From JAKFFN01 sp036675025 (GTDB lineage Bacteria > Sumerlaeota > Sumerlaeia > Sumerlaeales > Sumerlaeaceae), in NCBI GenBank assembly GCA_036675025.1, contig JAKFFN010000101.1:1-64000 (forward strand): DNA of 64,000 nt, read 5' to 3'. This document shows, piece by piece, positions 42,916 to 51,571 of this stretch. The translations under genes were made by a program, and so were the position numbers. Below the pieces are notes generated by a model. It saw only the letters and a list, made by a program, of their open reading frames with translations. It ran no database searches and had not been told where the DNA came from. How positions within the stretch are numbered: the stretch's first letter is position 1; each line of letters starts with the position of its first letter.

Positions 42916-43481
42916 ATTAAGACAGATTCCTCCTTGGCCGCTCCATCAGGAGTCCGGCACGGGCGAAGCAGGTTTTGGCAAAGGGTCCCGGGCACGCGCC
43001 ATCCACAACGCTCACGCGCATAGACGCAAATCCTCCAAGGCACACGGGTTCCAAAGCAAGTAATCCTACCCCAGCCAGGCTTCCCATATTCTCAACAAAA
43101 TTCGGGCCAACCGGGAGATGAAAGGCATCTCCCCTATGGAGTGGTGTTAGCCCTACCCTCCCCATCGACGAATGCAAGCATTTTTCTAACGGGGTCCGTC
43201 ACCTTCTGCATCCAAGCTGCCCAGCCCTGCACTTGCGACCCTTGATACCGTGGCGAACTCTGGAGTAACTTGCTCCAGGCGCGAAACACGCAAAAGCTGT
43301 CGGCTGCGTCTTTCCTTGATTTCGAAACTTGACAATTCCCCCTGCCTTGTTAAGTTTCTTTTGGTGGCCCGGAGCCCTCAGTTGCGACTCTGCAAAGACA
43401 TCAAGAGACAGCCTCATGCTGAGACGCACAAGATTCAAATCTTTTGTTAGCAAATATCAAGCAAGTCAAAAGGAGTTCAGC
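42916..43481. promoter_or_regulatory. Divergent intergenic region carrying the rpoB leader
   Basis: This 566-bp gap holds the promoter(s) of rpoBC (minus) and of the beta-helix gene (plus). GGGAGATG and CATCTCCC (43114-43134) form a perfect eight-base hairpin in the rpoB leader. CTGGAG and CTCCAG near 43250-43268 form a second small stem. TTGACA at 43329-43334 is followed by TAAGTT after 16 bases, a weak plus-strand promoter candidate about 130 bp before the beta-helix gene. No T-runs follow the stems. No convincing gene is present. Confidence 0.45.
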
Positions 43482-44423
43482 ATGAAGCACATCATCATCG
43501 CGGTCTTACTGGCGTTTCCTGCAGGACAATCCTGGTCAGGCTCCCTTACTCCGCCTGGTCCTCCTGCACCTACAATGAAGCCGCTCGACGACATAGAACC
43601 GCGCCGGCCCATTCGACTAGCTGATCTCCCCTTGTCGATAAACAGTTCGGGCAGCTTCTACCTGGCAGAAAACATTAACTTTGCTACCCCCGGAGTAGTT
43701 GCCATATCTGTAAACGCTCCGGTTGTTACTATTGATCTGAATGGGTTTACCTTGAGCGGCCCGGGATCAAACACTGGTGCAAGTGGCTTCGGCATCTCCG
43801 TAAATGCAGCCGACAAGCTCGTGGTTAAAAACGGTACCATTCAAAACTGGCGTGGAAATGCCATCTTCGCTTTTCCCGCCCTGGACTGCACAATTGACAA
43901 CGTCACGGTTCAGCGGAATGGGCAGCACGGTATCTTTCTTACGACGGGGACGATAACAAACTCTACGGTTATCCGCAATGGTGACAATGGAATCTTGCAG
44001 GTTAATGGCAGCGCCATAGTCAAAAACAGCATCTGCTCTGATAACAGGCTTACCGGGATATCCTCTTCCAAAGGGAACATAATCATAGAGGATAACATCT
44101 GCAATGGCAATGGAGCAGGCGGCATCCTGGCTTCAGAGGCAAGCGGACGCATAATTGGCAATACCTGCACAGGCAACAATGACGGCCTACTGCTAGAAGG
44201 TTCTCAAAGCTATGTTGATGGTAACAGCGTCTATAATAATACCATGAACGGAATACGAAGCTATACGTTTATCTTCAAAGATGATCACTCCGTTGCCGTG
44301 AGAAACACAGCAGCAGGAAACGGCACAAACTACTCCTTCTCAACAACAACCAAATCTGGTCCTATCGTGACCACCAACGGTGTTATCAGCAGTACAAATC
44401 CCTGGGCAAACTTTGTCCACTAA
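43482..44423 (+). CDS. Secreted right-handed beta-helix protein (NosD/pectate-lyase-like repeats)
   Basis: This 313-residue protein has a signal peptide (MKHIIIAVLLAFPAGQSWSG); ATG 43482 follows AGGAG. From residue about 60 it has short repeated turns of the parallel beta-helix kind: ITIDLNGFTLSGPG-like, KNGTIQNWRGNAIFAFP, DNVTVQRNGQHGIFL, NSTVIRNGDNGILQV, KNSICSDNRLTGIS and so on. The N-G-I/G-I-x pattern matches NosD/PbH1 repeats. No catalytic Asp/Arg set of a lyase can be assigned. It is cotranscribed with the GWI-repeat protein 14 bp downstream, so both may act outside the cell on the same structure. Confidence 0.88.
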   Translation: MKHIIIAVLLAFPAGQSWSGSLTPPGPPAPTMKPLDDIEPRRPIRLADLPLSINSSGSFYLAENINFATPGVVAISVNAPVVTIDLNGFTLSGPGSNTGASGFGISVNAADKLVVKNGTIQNWRGNAIFAFPALDCTIDNVTVQRNGQHGIFLTTGTITNSTVIRNGDNGILQVNGSAIVKNSICSDNRLTGISSSKGNIIIEDNICNGNGAGGILASEASGRIIGNTCTGNNDGLLLEGSQSYVDGNSVYNNTMNGIRSYTFIFKDDHSVAVRNTAAGNGTNYSFSTTTKSGPIVTTNGVISSTNPWANFVH

Positions 44424-44437
44424 AGAGGGTATCTGGA

Positions 44438-44977
44438 ATGAAACCGTCCACCCTTTTGGCAAGCCTGTCTTTCACAGTCTTATTTCCATTACTCACCACA
44501 ACTGCGGCATACGCCACTACCAACATCGATCCGGCATTTGTCGGCAAGAAGTTTGGCTGGAGCGAAAACGGCGGGTGGACGAATCTACAGGGCGACCTCG
44601 CCAATGGTGTGCATGTGGGCCTGGCGCACCTACAAGGCTTCGCGTGGCATGAGAACTTTGGCTGGATCAATTTCGGCAGTGGTAACCTGGCAGAAGAACA
44701 GCAGTACACGAATGCTACGCGCGATGACTTCGGGGTCAACATTGACACTGAGGGCAAGCTCTTCGGCTTTGCCTGGGGTGAAAACATCGGCTGGATATCT
44801 TTCGATACTCTCGCCGCAAGCGGAGCCCGGGTGTCTATAGTTTCCGCTACTGGCCGCTTCACCGGTCATGCCTGGTCGGAAAATGTAGGCTGGATTTCGT
44901 TCGATACAGTTGATCCTCTCCATGTTGCCCATACCCTCAGCGATACTGCCGCGAACGACTGGAACCTGTTCGAGTAG
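44438..44977 (+). CDS. Secreted protein of GxAWxENxGWIxF repeats
   Basis: This 179-residue protein has a signal peptide (about residues 1-25). It then has four repeats of one motif: FGWSENGGWTNLQ, GFAWHENFGWINFGS, GFAWGENIGWISFDT and GHAWSENVGWISFDT. The pattern is Trp, then Glu-Asn, then Gly-Trp-Ile-x-Phe. Such repeats occur in secreted or surface proteins of many environmental bacteria; the function is not known to me. GAGG precedes the ATG. It is in one operon with the beta-helix gene. The even spacing of Trp residues suggests ligand stacking, possibly on glycans, but this is inference. Confidence 0.8.
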   Translation: MKPSTLLASLSFTVLFPLLTTTAAYATTNIDPAFVGKKFGWSENGGWTNLQGDLANGVHVGLAHLQGFAWHENFGWINFGSGNLAEEQQYTNATRDDFGVNIDTEGKLFGFAWGENIGWISFDTLAASGARVSIVSATGRFTGHAWSENVGWISFDTVDPLHVAHTLSDTAANDWNLFE

Positions 44978-45345
44978 AAGCTGGCCACACCTTAAAATAA
45001 GGGGACATCCAAGATAAGTATTAATGGTTAGGAGACAAGGAGATCTCCTACGGCGTAAGGTTGTGACTCCCCCCCCCCGTTAAATTTGTTCCCGATCTAC
45101 CAAGTTGTGATTGGCTTTTTGTCTTCTGGTCTTAGTGGTGACAAGCTGACAGGCTTGCAGCCAGACAGGAAACTTAAATCTCCGCCGTACCCGCTTCTGT
45201 CAGCCCGGTCGGAAAATTCCTCATTGCCAAGGTGGACGACATTAACCTCTCCGGTGATCCAAACCCGTCAGACAACGTGCTGGTTTCGGGCCGTTGTCTT
45301 AAGACGACCTGTCAAGCAAACCCTCACAATGCAAAGGCAGTACGG
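44978..45345. other. Intergenic region with a ten-C run and a coding-like remnant
   Basis: A run of ten C lies at 45069-45078, and GGAGATCTCC near 45039 is a palindrome. From 45178 a frame reads VPASVSPVGKFLIAKVDD and continues INLSGDPNPSDNVLVSGR before entering the repeat array. It has no start, and it looks like the tail of a lost secreted-protein gene. Nothing else is recognised. Confidence 0.4.
45178..45324 (+). pseudogene. Possible gene remnant (coding-like text without a start)
   Basis: The frame opens after a TAA at 45175 and reads like protein (GKFLIAKVDDINLSGDPN, then PSDNVLVSGRCLKTTC). It runs straight into the first 95-bp repeat unit and has no ribosome site. It may be a gene 3' end truncated by the repeat array or by an upstream frameshift. 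Low certainty. Confidence 0.25.
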
Positions 45346-45615
45346 TTGAAAGCGACAACTAGGATAGCCCAAATCAAAGTAACCGATCCGCCAGGATCGA
45401 ACACCGCCGCCTTGGGTAGACGCCACCCTTCCGCCCCTGTCGCGAAGCGACAACTAAGATAGCCCAGGACAAGGTGAACGATCCGCCAGGATCGGACGCC
45501 GCCGTCCTGGGTAGACGCCACCCTTCCGCCCCCTGTCGCGAAGCGACAACTAAGATAGCCCAGGACAAGGTGAACGATCCGCCAGGATCGGACGCCGCCG
45601 TCCTGGGTAGACGCC
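45346..45615. repeat. Three tandem ~96-bp units with nested inverted repeats
   Basis: Units start near 45346, 45441 and 45537 (unit 2 is 96 bp). Each has outer arms CCCAGGAC/GTCCTGGG, an inner hairpin CGATCC-GCCA-GGATCG and a terminal TCGC-GAA-GCGA stem. Units 2 and 3 are almost identical over about 75 bp; unit 1 is diverged. The unit is noncoding and differs from a CRISPR because no unique spacers are present. Confidence 0.85.
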
Positions 45616-45756
45616 TCCTCCCGCCCCAGCCCCGGCAGGGGCGATACCCATTCTTCCGCCAACACATAATCATCTTAGCCTCAAAATTCTCATTGCACAA
45701 GCGTGTCAGACCTAAAACTATGGTCGTCTTACCATTGTGTAATCTGGACTCTTTGC

Positions 45757-47142
45757 GTGGCTGAAAAAATCTCCACATCCATTCCCGGCTTCATAGACCT
45801 GCTTCTGGATGCCGTCTGTATCGTAGACGAAGAAGGCCGATATGTCTACGTCAGTGCGGCCTACGAGCAGATTTTTGGTTACACGCCCGAGGAAATCATT
45901 GGCCGCAGGATGATCGATCTGGTGGCGCCGGAAGACCGCGAACGAACATTGGCTGCCGCCAATAACGTAATGGCTGGCAATTCCCATCTCCATTTTGAAA
46001 ACCGTTACATCCGGAAAGACGGCCGCGTCGTCAACATCATGTGGTCAGCCCGCTGGTCCCAGGCAGACCGCCTTCGCATAGCTGTCGCGCGGGACATCAC
46101 CGACCTTAAACACGCGGAGGCATTACAGTCTGCCACCTACGCCATTTCCGAAGCCGCACACACGGCCGAAGATCTTCCCGCGCTTTTCAAACAGGTCCAG
46201 GCAGTTCTCGCCCGTCTTCTCCCGGCTGACAACTTTGCTGTCGGGTTACTCGACGAAACCACCGGTAACCTCTCTCTCAAACACCTCGACACTAACAGTT
46301 TCCCGGCAGCGTATGCCGACATCGCCGCTTGTCGTACCCTATGCACATACGTAGCAGAAACCCACCTTCCGCTGCTTCTGACCCCACACGATAAAGATCA
46401 CCCCATGTACCCGCTCCTGTCGCACCACGGCGAAGCGTGCTGGCTTGGCGTCCCACTTACGACCCACAACAAGACTATTGGCGCCCTTGGCCTGATGAGC
46501 ATTTCGGGAGACTGTCATTATACCGCCCGGCACAGAGACCTGCTCCAGTACGTGAGCACCCAGGTAGCCACCGCTATAGAACGCAAACAGCTTCACGAGC
46601 GGCTGCAATATCTTGCCCAGTATGATTCGCTTACAGGCCTTCCCAACCGGGCACTTCTGCATGATCGCCTGGACCACGCCCTGGCTCTCGCCCGCAGGAA
46701 TCACGGGAAACTGGCAGTTCTGTTTGTTGATCTGGATCAATTTAAATCTGTAAACGATCAGCTTGGCCATGCCGAAGGCGATGCGCTTTTGCAGGAAATT
46801 GCTTTGCGCCTGAAAAAGTGCGTCCGCGAATCTGACACCGTCGCACGCCTTAGCGGTGACGAATTTGTCATTATACTTGAGAGCCTGAAGGCGACCTCCA
46901 TTTCTGACGATGCCGGTTCCAGTTCCACTGTTGGGGCTAATAAAATCATCTCGAAACTCAAAACATCAATCAATGAACCCATCGTACTAGGCAGTCACAC
47001 CATCAAGATGACGGCAAGTATCGGCCTGGCCCGGTTCCCCGAACATGGCGATACTCCAAATCAACTGCTAAAGCACGCCGACAAGGCCATGTACCAGGCA
47101 AAGCGGCAACACCGGATTATCTACTCCGATCCGATTCATTAA
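45757..47142 (+). CDS. PAS-GAF-GGDEF diguanylate cyclase
   Basis: This cytosolic c-di-GMP synthase candidate has about 461 residues. The PAS domain (about 10-120) has GFIDLLLDAVCIVDEEGRYV and FGYTPEEIIGRRMIDLV. A GAF domain follows (about 135-300), then a GGDEF domain (about 305-461). The active site reads RLSGDEF; SGDEF at 366-370 is an accepted variant of GGDEF. An RxxD motif (RESD) sits five residues before it, the product-inhibition I-site. LTGLPNRALLHDRL and LFVDLDQFKSVNDQLGH are standard. The start is uncertain: GTG 45757 (VAEKISTS) is preferred over the GTG at 45703, which adds 18 residues unlike a PAS start. Confidence 0.9.
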   Translation: MAEKISTSIPGFIDLLLDAVCIVDEEGRYVYVSAAYEQIFGYTPEEIIGRRMIDLVAPEDRERTLAAANNVMAGNSHLHFENRYIRKDGRVVNIMWSARWSQADRLRIAVARDITDLKHAEALQSATYAISEAAHTAEDLPALFKQVQAVLARLLPADNFAVGLLDETTGNLSLKHLDTNSFPAAYADIAACRTLCTYVAETHLPLLLTPHDKDHPMYPLLSHHGEACWLGVPLTTHNKTIGALGLMSISGDCHYTARHRDLLQYVSTQVATAIERKQLHERLQYLAQYDSLTGLPNRALLHDRLDHALALARRNHGKLAVLFVDLDQFKSVNDQLGHAEGDALLQEIALRLKKCVRESDTVARLSGDEFVIILESLKATSISDDAGSSSTVGANKIISKLKTSINEPIVLGSHTIKMTASIGLARFPEHGDTPNQLLKHADKAMYQAKRQHRIIYSDPIH

Positions 47143-47215
47143 CCCACGCTTCTTCAGGCAACAAAAGCCCTCCCCGAAAACACACCCTTAGCCACCCCTT
47201 CCCAGGCAACAAAAG

Positions 47216-47534
47216 CCCCCCGAAAACACACCCTTATGGAGTGCTGGTGGCTTGCCACCGCTATGGAAAACCTGCCACCACGCGACACTGCGAAACCACC
47301 CGCCACCCCAGCAAGGCGCAATGCGCGCCCTGCGTCTGTCCTAAAAGGAACCAACCCATAACCGCCCCAGAAGAACATACATGTTCGCCGTTCCCGAAGG
47401 AAACCAACCCATAATAGCCCCGGGTGAAACGGAAGGACCTCCGTTCCCGAAGGGAACCAACCCATAATAGCCCCGGGTGAAACCCGGGGTTTCGGATACC
47501 CCATAAACTGACTCCGAAGGAGTCCAACACTAAA
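47216..47534. repeat. Mosaic of UUCG-type hairpin repeats, copy 1
   Basis: The block contains GGTGGC-TT-GCCACC, TTCCCGAAGGGAA, CCCCGGGTGAAACCCGGGG and GACTCCGAAGGAGTC. Read on the minus strand several become C-TTCG-G capped hairpins (for example GACTCC-TTCG-GAGTC). The TTCCCGAAGGGAACC plus CCATAATAGCCCCGGGTG word occurs twice within this copy. The same order recurs at 47589. Confidence 0.8.
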
Positions 47535-47588
47535 GCGCCAAAAAGAAGTTTAACCCATCCCGACTTGTCCGACTTTTACACGCCTCCG

Positions 47589-47853
47589 CCCCCCGAAAAC
47601 ACACCCTTATGGAGTGCTGGTGGCTTGCCACCGCTATGGAAAACCTGCCACCACGCGACACTGCGAAACCACCCGCCACCCCAGCGAGGCGCAATGCGCG
47701 CCCTGCGTCTGTCCTAAAGGAACCAAACCATAACCGCCATAGAAGAACATACATGTTCGCCATTCCCGAAGGGAACCAAACCATAATAGCCCCGGGTGAA
47801 ACCCGGGTTTCGGATATCCCATAACCTGACTCCGAAGGAGTCGAACACAAACC
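47589..47853. repeat. Mosaic of UUCG-type hairpin repeats, copy 2
   Basis: This is a second copy of the block at 47216-47534, colinear over about 260 bp with few differences and lacking one internal TTCCCGAAGGGAACC unit. The two copies are separated by 54 bp. This is a segmental duplication of a noncoding, highly palindromic element. Confidence 0.85.
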
Positions 47854-48107
47854 GCGATTATTCCAGGAACCGTTGGTCTCATTCGATGCCAACGCTATCC
47901 GGTGACGCGCAACGCCTGTACCTTTGCCGAGCGTCGCTATGGCAATCCAGAATCTGTTTTTGCGCCTTTTGTGCTTTTTTGCGGCTAAGATTAAGGGTCG
48001 TTAAGCGTCCCTAAGGGTCATTGCGGGAATTCCCCTGGCGGTTTCGTCATGCTCAAATGCGTGCATTCGTTAAAAAACCGTACCAGCCAAAAGGAGAAAC
48101 GCCCGCC

Positions 48108-49376
48108 ATGCTCACCTTGCACCCCATTTCCGCCAGGCACTTCGATAGTTATGTACTTAATACATCGACCCGCCGACTTGATGTTGTTAGACTTACGGAA
48201 TTAACCTCAAGTTTTTTTCGCCCCTGTGGAAAACTTAAAAAACTTTTTTCGAAATTAAATCGCGTTCTTACAAACGTAACCACTGTAAAATCAACGCTGG
48301 AACCCGTTATAAATCCGTTTTGGCCCACATTCGCAACACTAACAAAATCAACGCTGAAGGCCGTCAAAAATCCGAATAATTCTTACAAAGCATATTTCAA
48401 AGATTTTCCACAACTTCCACAACTTCCCATTGATTGCTCTGCCATCGTAAAGGTCTATAGCTCGGTGCATCAGCCAAACTTCCATAGCTTCTGCTGGCGA
48501 CAGGATCATCTCCGATTTGAACTCCAATCCGACGATCCTGCCGTAGTCTCCCGCGTCCGCGAAGTTTTACGCTTCTGGAACGCCGAAGCACCACCCGTGT
48601 CGGGAGACGAAACACAGTCCTTGCGTCCATCCCTGGTATCCACTGTAACTCTTGCCTCCGATGGCTATCACTTTACCGGAAGCCAGGCAACGGAACCTGT
48701 TAAGCTGAAAGACATTGCCGCCGTAATCCGGGCCGCTGAGACCGATGCCGCCATTGCAATTCTTAACCAGACTGATCACTTTCTCACAGTCCACGGCGCC
48801 CTGCTCGCGCGGGATGATGATGCGGTTTTAGTTGTCGGTCCGTCCCAGTCTGGCAAGTCTACCACCTCCTGCGCTCTTTGGGCCGCCGGCTGGCAGCTGC
48901 TGGCGGATGACGTTACGATCCTTCACCCGACCGATGCCACCGCCTCTCCCCTGCTGCGCCGCGTAAGTCTGCGCCACCCGAGCCGCCAGCTTCTCGGCGA
49001 TGCGTTCTGGCAGCGCATGACGGCAGCAAGCACCTGCGACCCGACCCCGGAAGGTTACGTGTTCCACCCCGATGAGATCGAGGGAATATCCCGCGCCCGC
49101 AGCGCGCGCCTGCGTGCCATCATATTCCTGCGTCGCCTGGGGGCCAATGATCCCGGACCGGGCCGCCTCTTACCTGTTATTGAAGCGCAGGCGCTGCTCG
49201 CCCTCTCGCCCTACACCAATGTGATCCGCCACGGAGGCATGGGCGAAGCGATGACGCGCCTGGCGCCGCTGCTGAACCAGGTGCCCTGCTACGATATGGG
49301 CCGTGGCTCGCTGCCCGACATGGTGGAAACCATCGAGACCCTGCTTACGCCGGAGGCTGCCTTTGAGCGCCTGTAG
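48108..49376 (+). CDS. HprK-like P-loop kinase, first gene of a kinase/radical SAM operon
   Basis: This protein is 422 residues from ATG 48108, which follows AAGGAG. The P-loop VVGPSQSGKSTTS (Walker A at 244-252) is preceded by FLTVHGALLARDDD and followed by LLADDVTILHPT, the pattern of HPr kinase-like proteins from natural-product and unknown operons. These are shorter and different from true HprK. ARSARLRAIIFLRRLG and DMGRGSLPDMVETI fit the C-terminal region. Residues about 18-105 are AT-rich in codon use and contain an in-frame 31-bp near-duplicate (48287-48317 and 48344-48374), so the real start could be GTG 48465. The stop is one base from the next ATG. Such kinases phosphorylate peptide or small-molecule hydroxyls in known lasso-peptide clusters. 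Confidence 0.82.
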   Translation: MLTLHPISARHFDSYVLNTSTRRLDVVRLTELTSSFFRPCGKLKKLFSKLNRVLTNVTTVKSTLEPVINPFWPTFATLTKSTLKAVKNPNNSYKAYFKDFPQLPQLPIDCSAIVKVYSSVHQPNFHSFCWRQDHLRFELQSDDPAVVSRVREVLRFWNAEAPPVSGDETQSLRPSLVSTVTLASDGYHFTGSQATEPVKLKDIAAVIRAAETDAAIAILNQTDHFLTVHGALLARDDDAVLVVGPSQSGKSTTSCALWAAGWQLLADDVTILHPTDATASPLLRRVSLRHPSRQLLGDAFWQRMTAASTCDPTPEGYVFHPDEIEGISRARSARLRAIIFLRRLGANDPGPGRLLPVIEAQALLALSPYTNVIRHGGMGEAMTRLAPLLNQVPCYDMGRGSLPDMVETIETLLTPEAAFERL

Positions 49377-49377
49377 C

Positions 49378-51570
49378 ATGACCCGCCCGGCGGTAGCACC
49401 CACCATCGCCATTCTCGTGACCCGCCGGTGCAACATGACCTGCAGCCACTGCAGCGTGGAGAGCGCGCCGCGGGTGAACACACCGGATCCCACCGAAGAA
49501 GAACTCTACCGCCTGATCCGCGAATCGGCTGCAGCCGGCGTCCACGCTGTGCAGTTTACCGGCGGCGAACCCATGATGCGCCAGAAACTGGTTTTGCAAC
49601 TCATGGAAAAAGCTCACCGCCTCGGCCTCGCCAGCGGCCTGACCACCAACGGCTTCTGGGGCAAGAACCCGCGCACCGCCCGGACGACGCTGCGCCACAT
49701 GATTCGCCACGGCCTGCAGTACATGACCGTCAGCTATGACCGTTACCATGCGGAGTTCATGGGCCCGCAGCCCATCCTGAACATCGCATCCATCGCCCGC
49801 GACCTCGGTTTCTTCTTTAACGTGAACGTGACCCGCACGCTCCACGATGAGAACCTGGACGAGTACGCCCGCCTCTTTGGCAATCTTCCCAATGTGCGCA
49901 TGCGTCTTTACGATGTGCAGCCCGTCGGACGTGCCCGCAACTTTGATCTGCCAAATCTCCGCGCTGAAACCGAAGGTTTTTGTAATGCCGCAGCGCAGGC
50001 CACCTTCACTGAAGATGGGCGGATGATCGCGTGCAATGGCCCGGCTTATTTTGACTCAGCTGAATCGCCCCGGCACATTGGAGACACCCGCAGCGAGTCC
50101 GTTGCTGATCTGCTCCGCCGTCACTGGGAAGATCCCATCCTGGATACCATCCGCACCTTTGGCCCTGCCGGCCTGCGCGATGAACTGAAAAAAGAGGAGC
50201 AGTTTGCTCCAGCCTTCGACCGTCGCTTCGCCGGACAGTGCGACCTGTGCCAATGCATTACCACGAACCCGGCAATGGTCAGCCACCTGCGCAGCCGCCT
50301 GGCTGACACCCGCCACCAGGCCATGCGCGTGGCAAAGTGGAGCCTGATAAATGCCGCCCGCGCCTCCGGCGAACTCACCCGCGACCACGCGAATGGACCT
50401 GGCATCTGCAGCGTCTTCTATGATAGAACTACCACCGGCCAGTGGCCTGCTCATGCGGAAAAGCTGTTTGGCCGCGCCGATATCGATTGGGACCATATCG
50501 CCCACTACCTGGCCGGGTGTGGCCTGGCTAATGCGCTTTCCACGGCAGCAGGTCAGCAGGAGCTGGCACGCTGGGCCCCCGGTTATTTTACCGAGACACT
50601 ACAGAAGCGCGCGATGCGGGATGCTCTGCGGGAACTCAGCCATCGCGAAACATTCGCTAAGCTGCACGAGGCGCTGAGCGCCCTGAACCTGCGAGGGGTG
50701 CTGCTAAAAGGGGCCGCGCTCTACCTGGGTGAGAAGGCCGCAAACATGAACCCGCTGCGCATCCCGGGTGATATTGATCTATGGATCGAAAATCCCGCGG
50801 CAGCCGCGAAACTGCGCCGTTATCTGATCGAAGATGGCTTCAAGGGCGACCCCGATGCGCCGCGAACCGGACCCCATCACCTGGCGCCTATTGTCTGGAG
50901 AAACTCTCTCGTCGAAATCCATACCGGCGTGATGCCTTCTTTCTGGGGACTGCCGGAAAAGCAGATGTCGGCGGATGCCCGGCCACTCCCCGGATGGTCC
51001 CCTTTCTTTACGCTTTCGCCGGAAGACATGCTACTCCACGAAGTCATCCACAGCACCACTCACCTGTACAGTTTCGGCCTGAAGCTGGCGATCGATATTT
51101 TCCGGATACAGCGCCTGGTTGCAGGTGACAACTCGCTCTCTGCAGCCATTGATTGGCAGACGGTAATTAGTCGCGCCAATGCCACCCATTGCCCCATGGC
51201 CTTCTGGATTCCGCTGGTGGCGCTCAGCCGCGGCCTGGCAGGCCAGCTGCCGGTTCCGCCAGAAGTGCTGGACCAGGCTCCGCATGGAGAACGTTTCCGC
51301 AGGCTGGGCCTTGTGGCGTATAAACGGCTCTTCACAGCCACCGACGATGCCGATAAGATGAACCCGTTTACTCGAAACGGCATCTTCCTGATGCTGCACA
51401 ACGGCACGATCAGTCGCCTGAGGTATTTAGCAGAACTGACGCGCGACGACGCGGCCGAATCGCGCCGCACCCACCTGGGCAGCTCCGGCGGCCAGGGTTG
51501 GCGCAACCTGAAAACTCACCTGCGCCACGCCTGGCTAGACCTGCGCACCTACCGCCGGGCTATCAAGTAA
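49378..51570 (+). CDS. Radical SAM enzyme fused to a nucleotidyltransferase-fold domain
   Basis: This protein is 730 residues from ATG 49378, one base after the kinase stop. The radical SAM cluster motif is CNMTCSHC with Cys18, Cys22 and Cys25 at the very N-terminus. VQFTGGEPMM and TVSYDRYH follow as in the superfamily. Auxiliary cysteines (MIACNGP, then GQCDLCQC) near residues 220-300 suggest a SPASM/twitch-type site. The C-terminal half, from about residue 360, is a nucleotidyltransferase family resembling PF14907, with VLLKGAALYLGEKAANM and metal site PGDIDLW (Asp465, Asp467). Many clusters have separate genes for these parts. Here they are one chain, so an adenylylated or phosphorylated intermediate may be passed between domains. 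The substrate is unknown. Confidence 0.85.
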   Translation: MTRPAVAPTIAILVTRRCNMTCSHCSVESAPRVNTPDPTEEELYRLIRESAAAGVHAVQFTGGEPMMRQKLVLQLMEKAHRLGLASGLTTNGFWGKNPRTARTTLRHMIRHGLQYMTVSYDRYHAEFMGPQPILNIASIARDLGFFFNVNVTRTLHDENLDEYARLFGNLPNVRMRLYDVQPVGRARNFDLPNLRAETEGFCNAAAQATFTEDGRMIACNGPAYFDSAESPRHIGDTRSESVADLLRRHWEDPILDTIRTFGPAGLRDELKKEEQFAPAFDRRFAGQCDLCQCITTNPAMVSHLRSRLADTRHQAMRVAKWSLINAARASGELTRDHANGPGICSVFYDRTTTGQWPAHAEKLFGRADIDWDHIAHYLAGCGLANALSTAAGQQELARWAPGYFTETLQKRAMRDALRELSHRETFAKLHEALSALNLRGVLLKGAALYLGEKAANMNPLRIPGDIDLWIENPAAAAKLRRYLIEDGFKGDPDAPRTGPHHLAPIVWRNSLVEIHTGVMPSFWGLPEKQMSADARPLPGWSPFFTLSPEDMLLHEVIHSTTHLYSFGLKLAIDIFRIQRLVAGDNSLSAAIDWQTVISRANATHCPMAFWIPLVALSRGLAGQLPVPPEVLDQAPHGERFRRLGLVAYKRLFTATDDADKMNPFTRNGIFLMLHNGTISRLRYLAELTRDDAAESRRTHLGSSGGQGWRNLKTHLRHAWLDLRTYRRAIK

Positions 51571-51571
51571 C

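Larger units (their letters stand above)
47143..48107. other. Repeat-rich intergenic region, about 960 bp, no gene
   Basis: No gene is credible here; all frames are shadows of the repeats described at 47216-47534 and 47589-47853. The part after 47853 (to 48107) contains GGGTCGTTAAGCGTCC and CTAAGGGTCATT, two short related words. AAGGAG lies 11 bases before the ATG at 48108. Confidence 0.5.

Noticed and set aside
42917..43177. 86-residue minus-strand frame ending just before rpoB
   Set aside because: Tempting as a leader peptide because it stops two bases before the rpoB ATG, but it has no SD and no protein-like pattern.
45380..45410. tRNA T-loop-like word (TGTTCGATCC on the minus strand)
   Set aside because: It is part of the repeat hairpin; no acceptor or anticodon stem can be drawn around it.
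45346..45615. CRISPR-like array
   Set aside because: Units are contiguous 96-bp copies without unique spacers and there are no cas genes.
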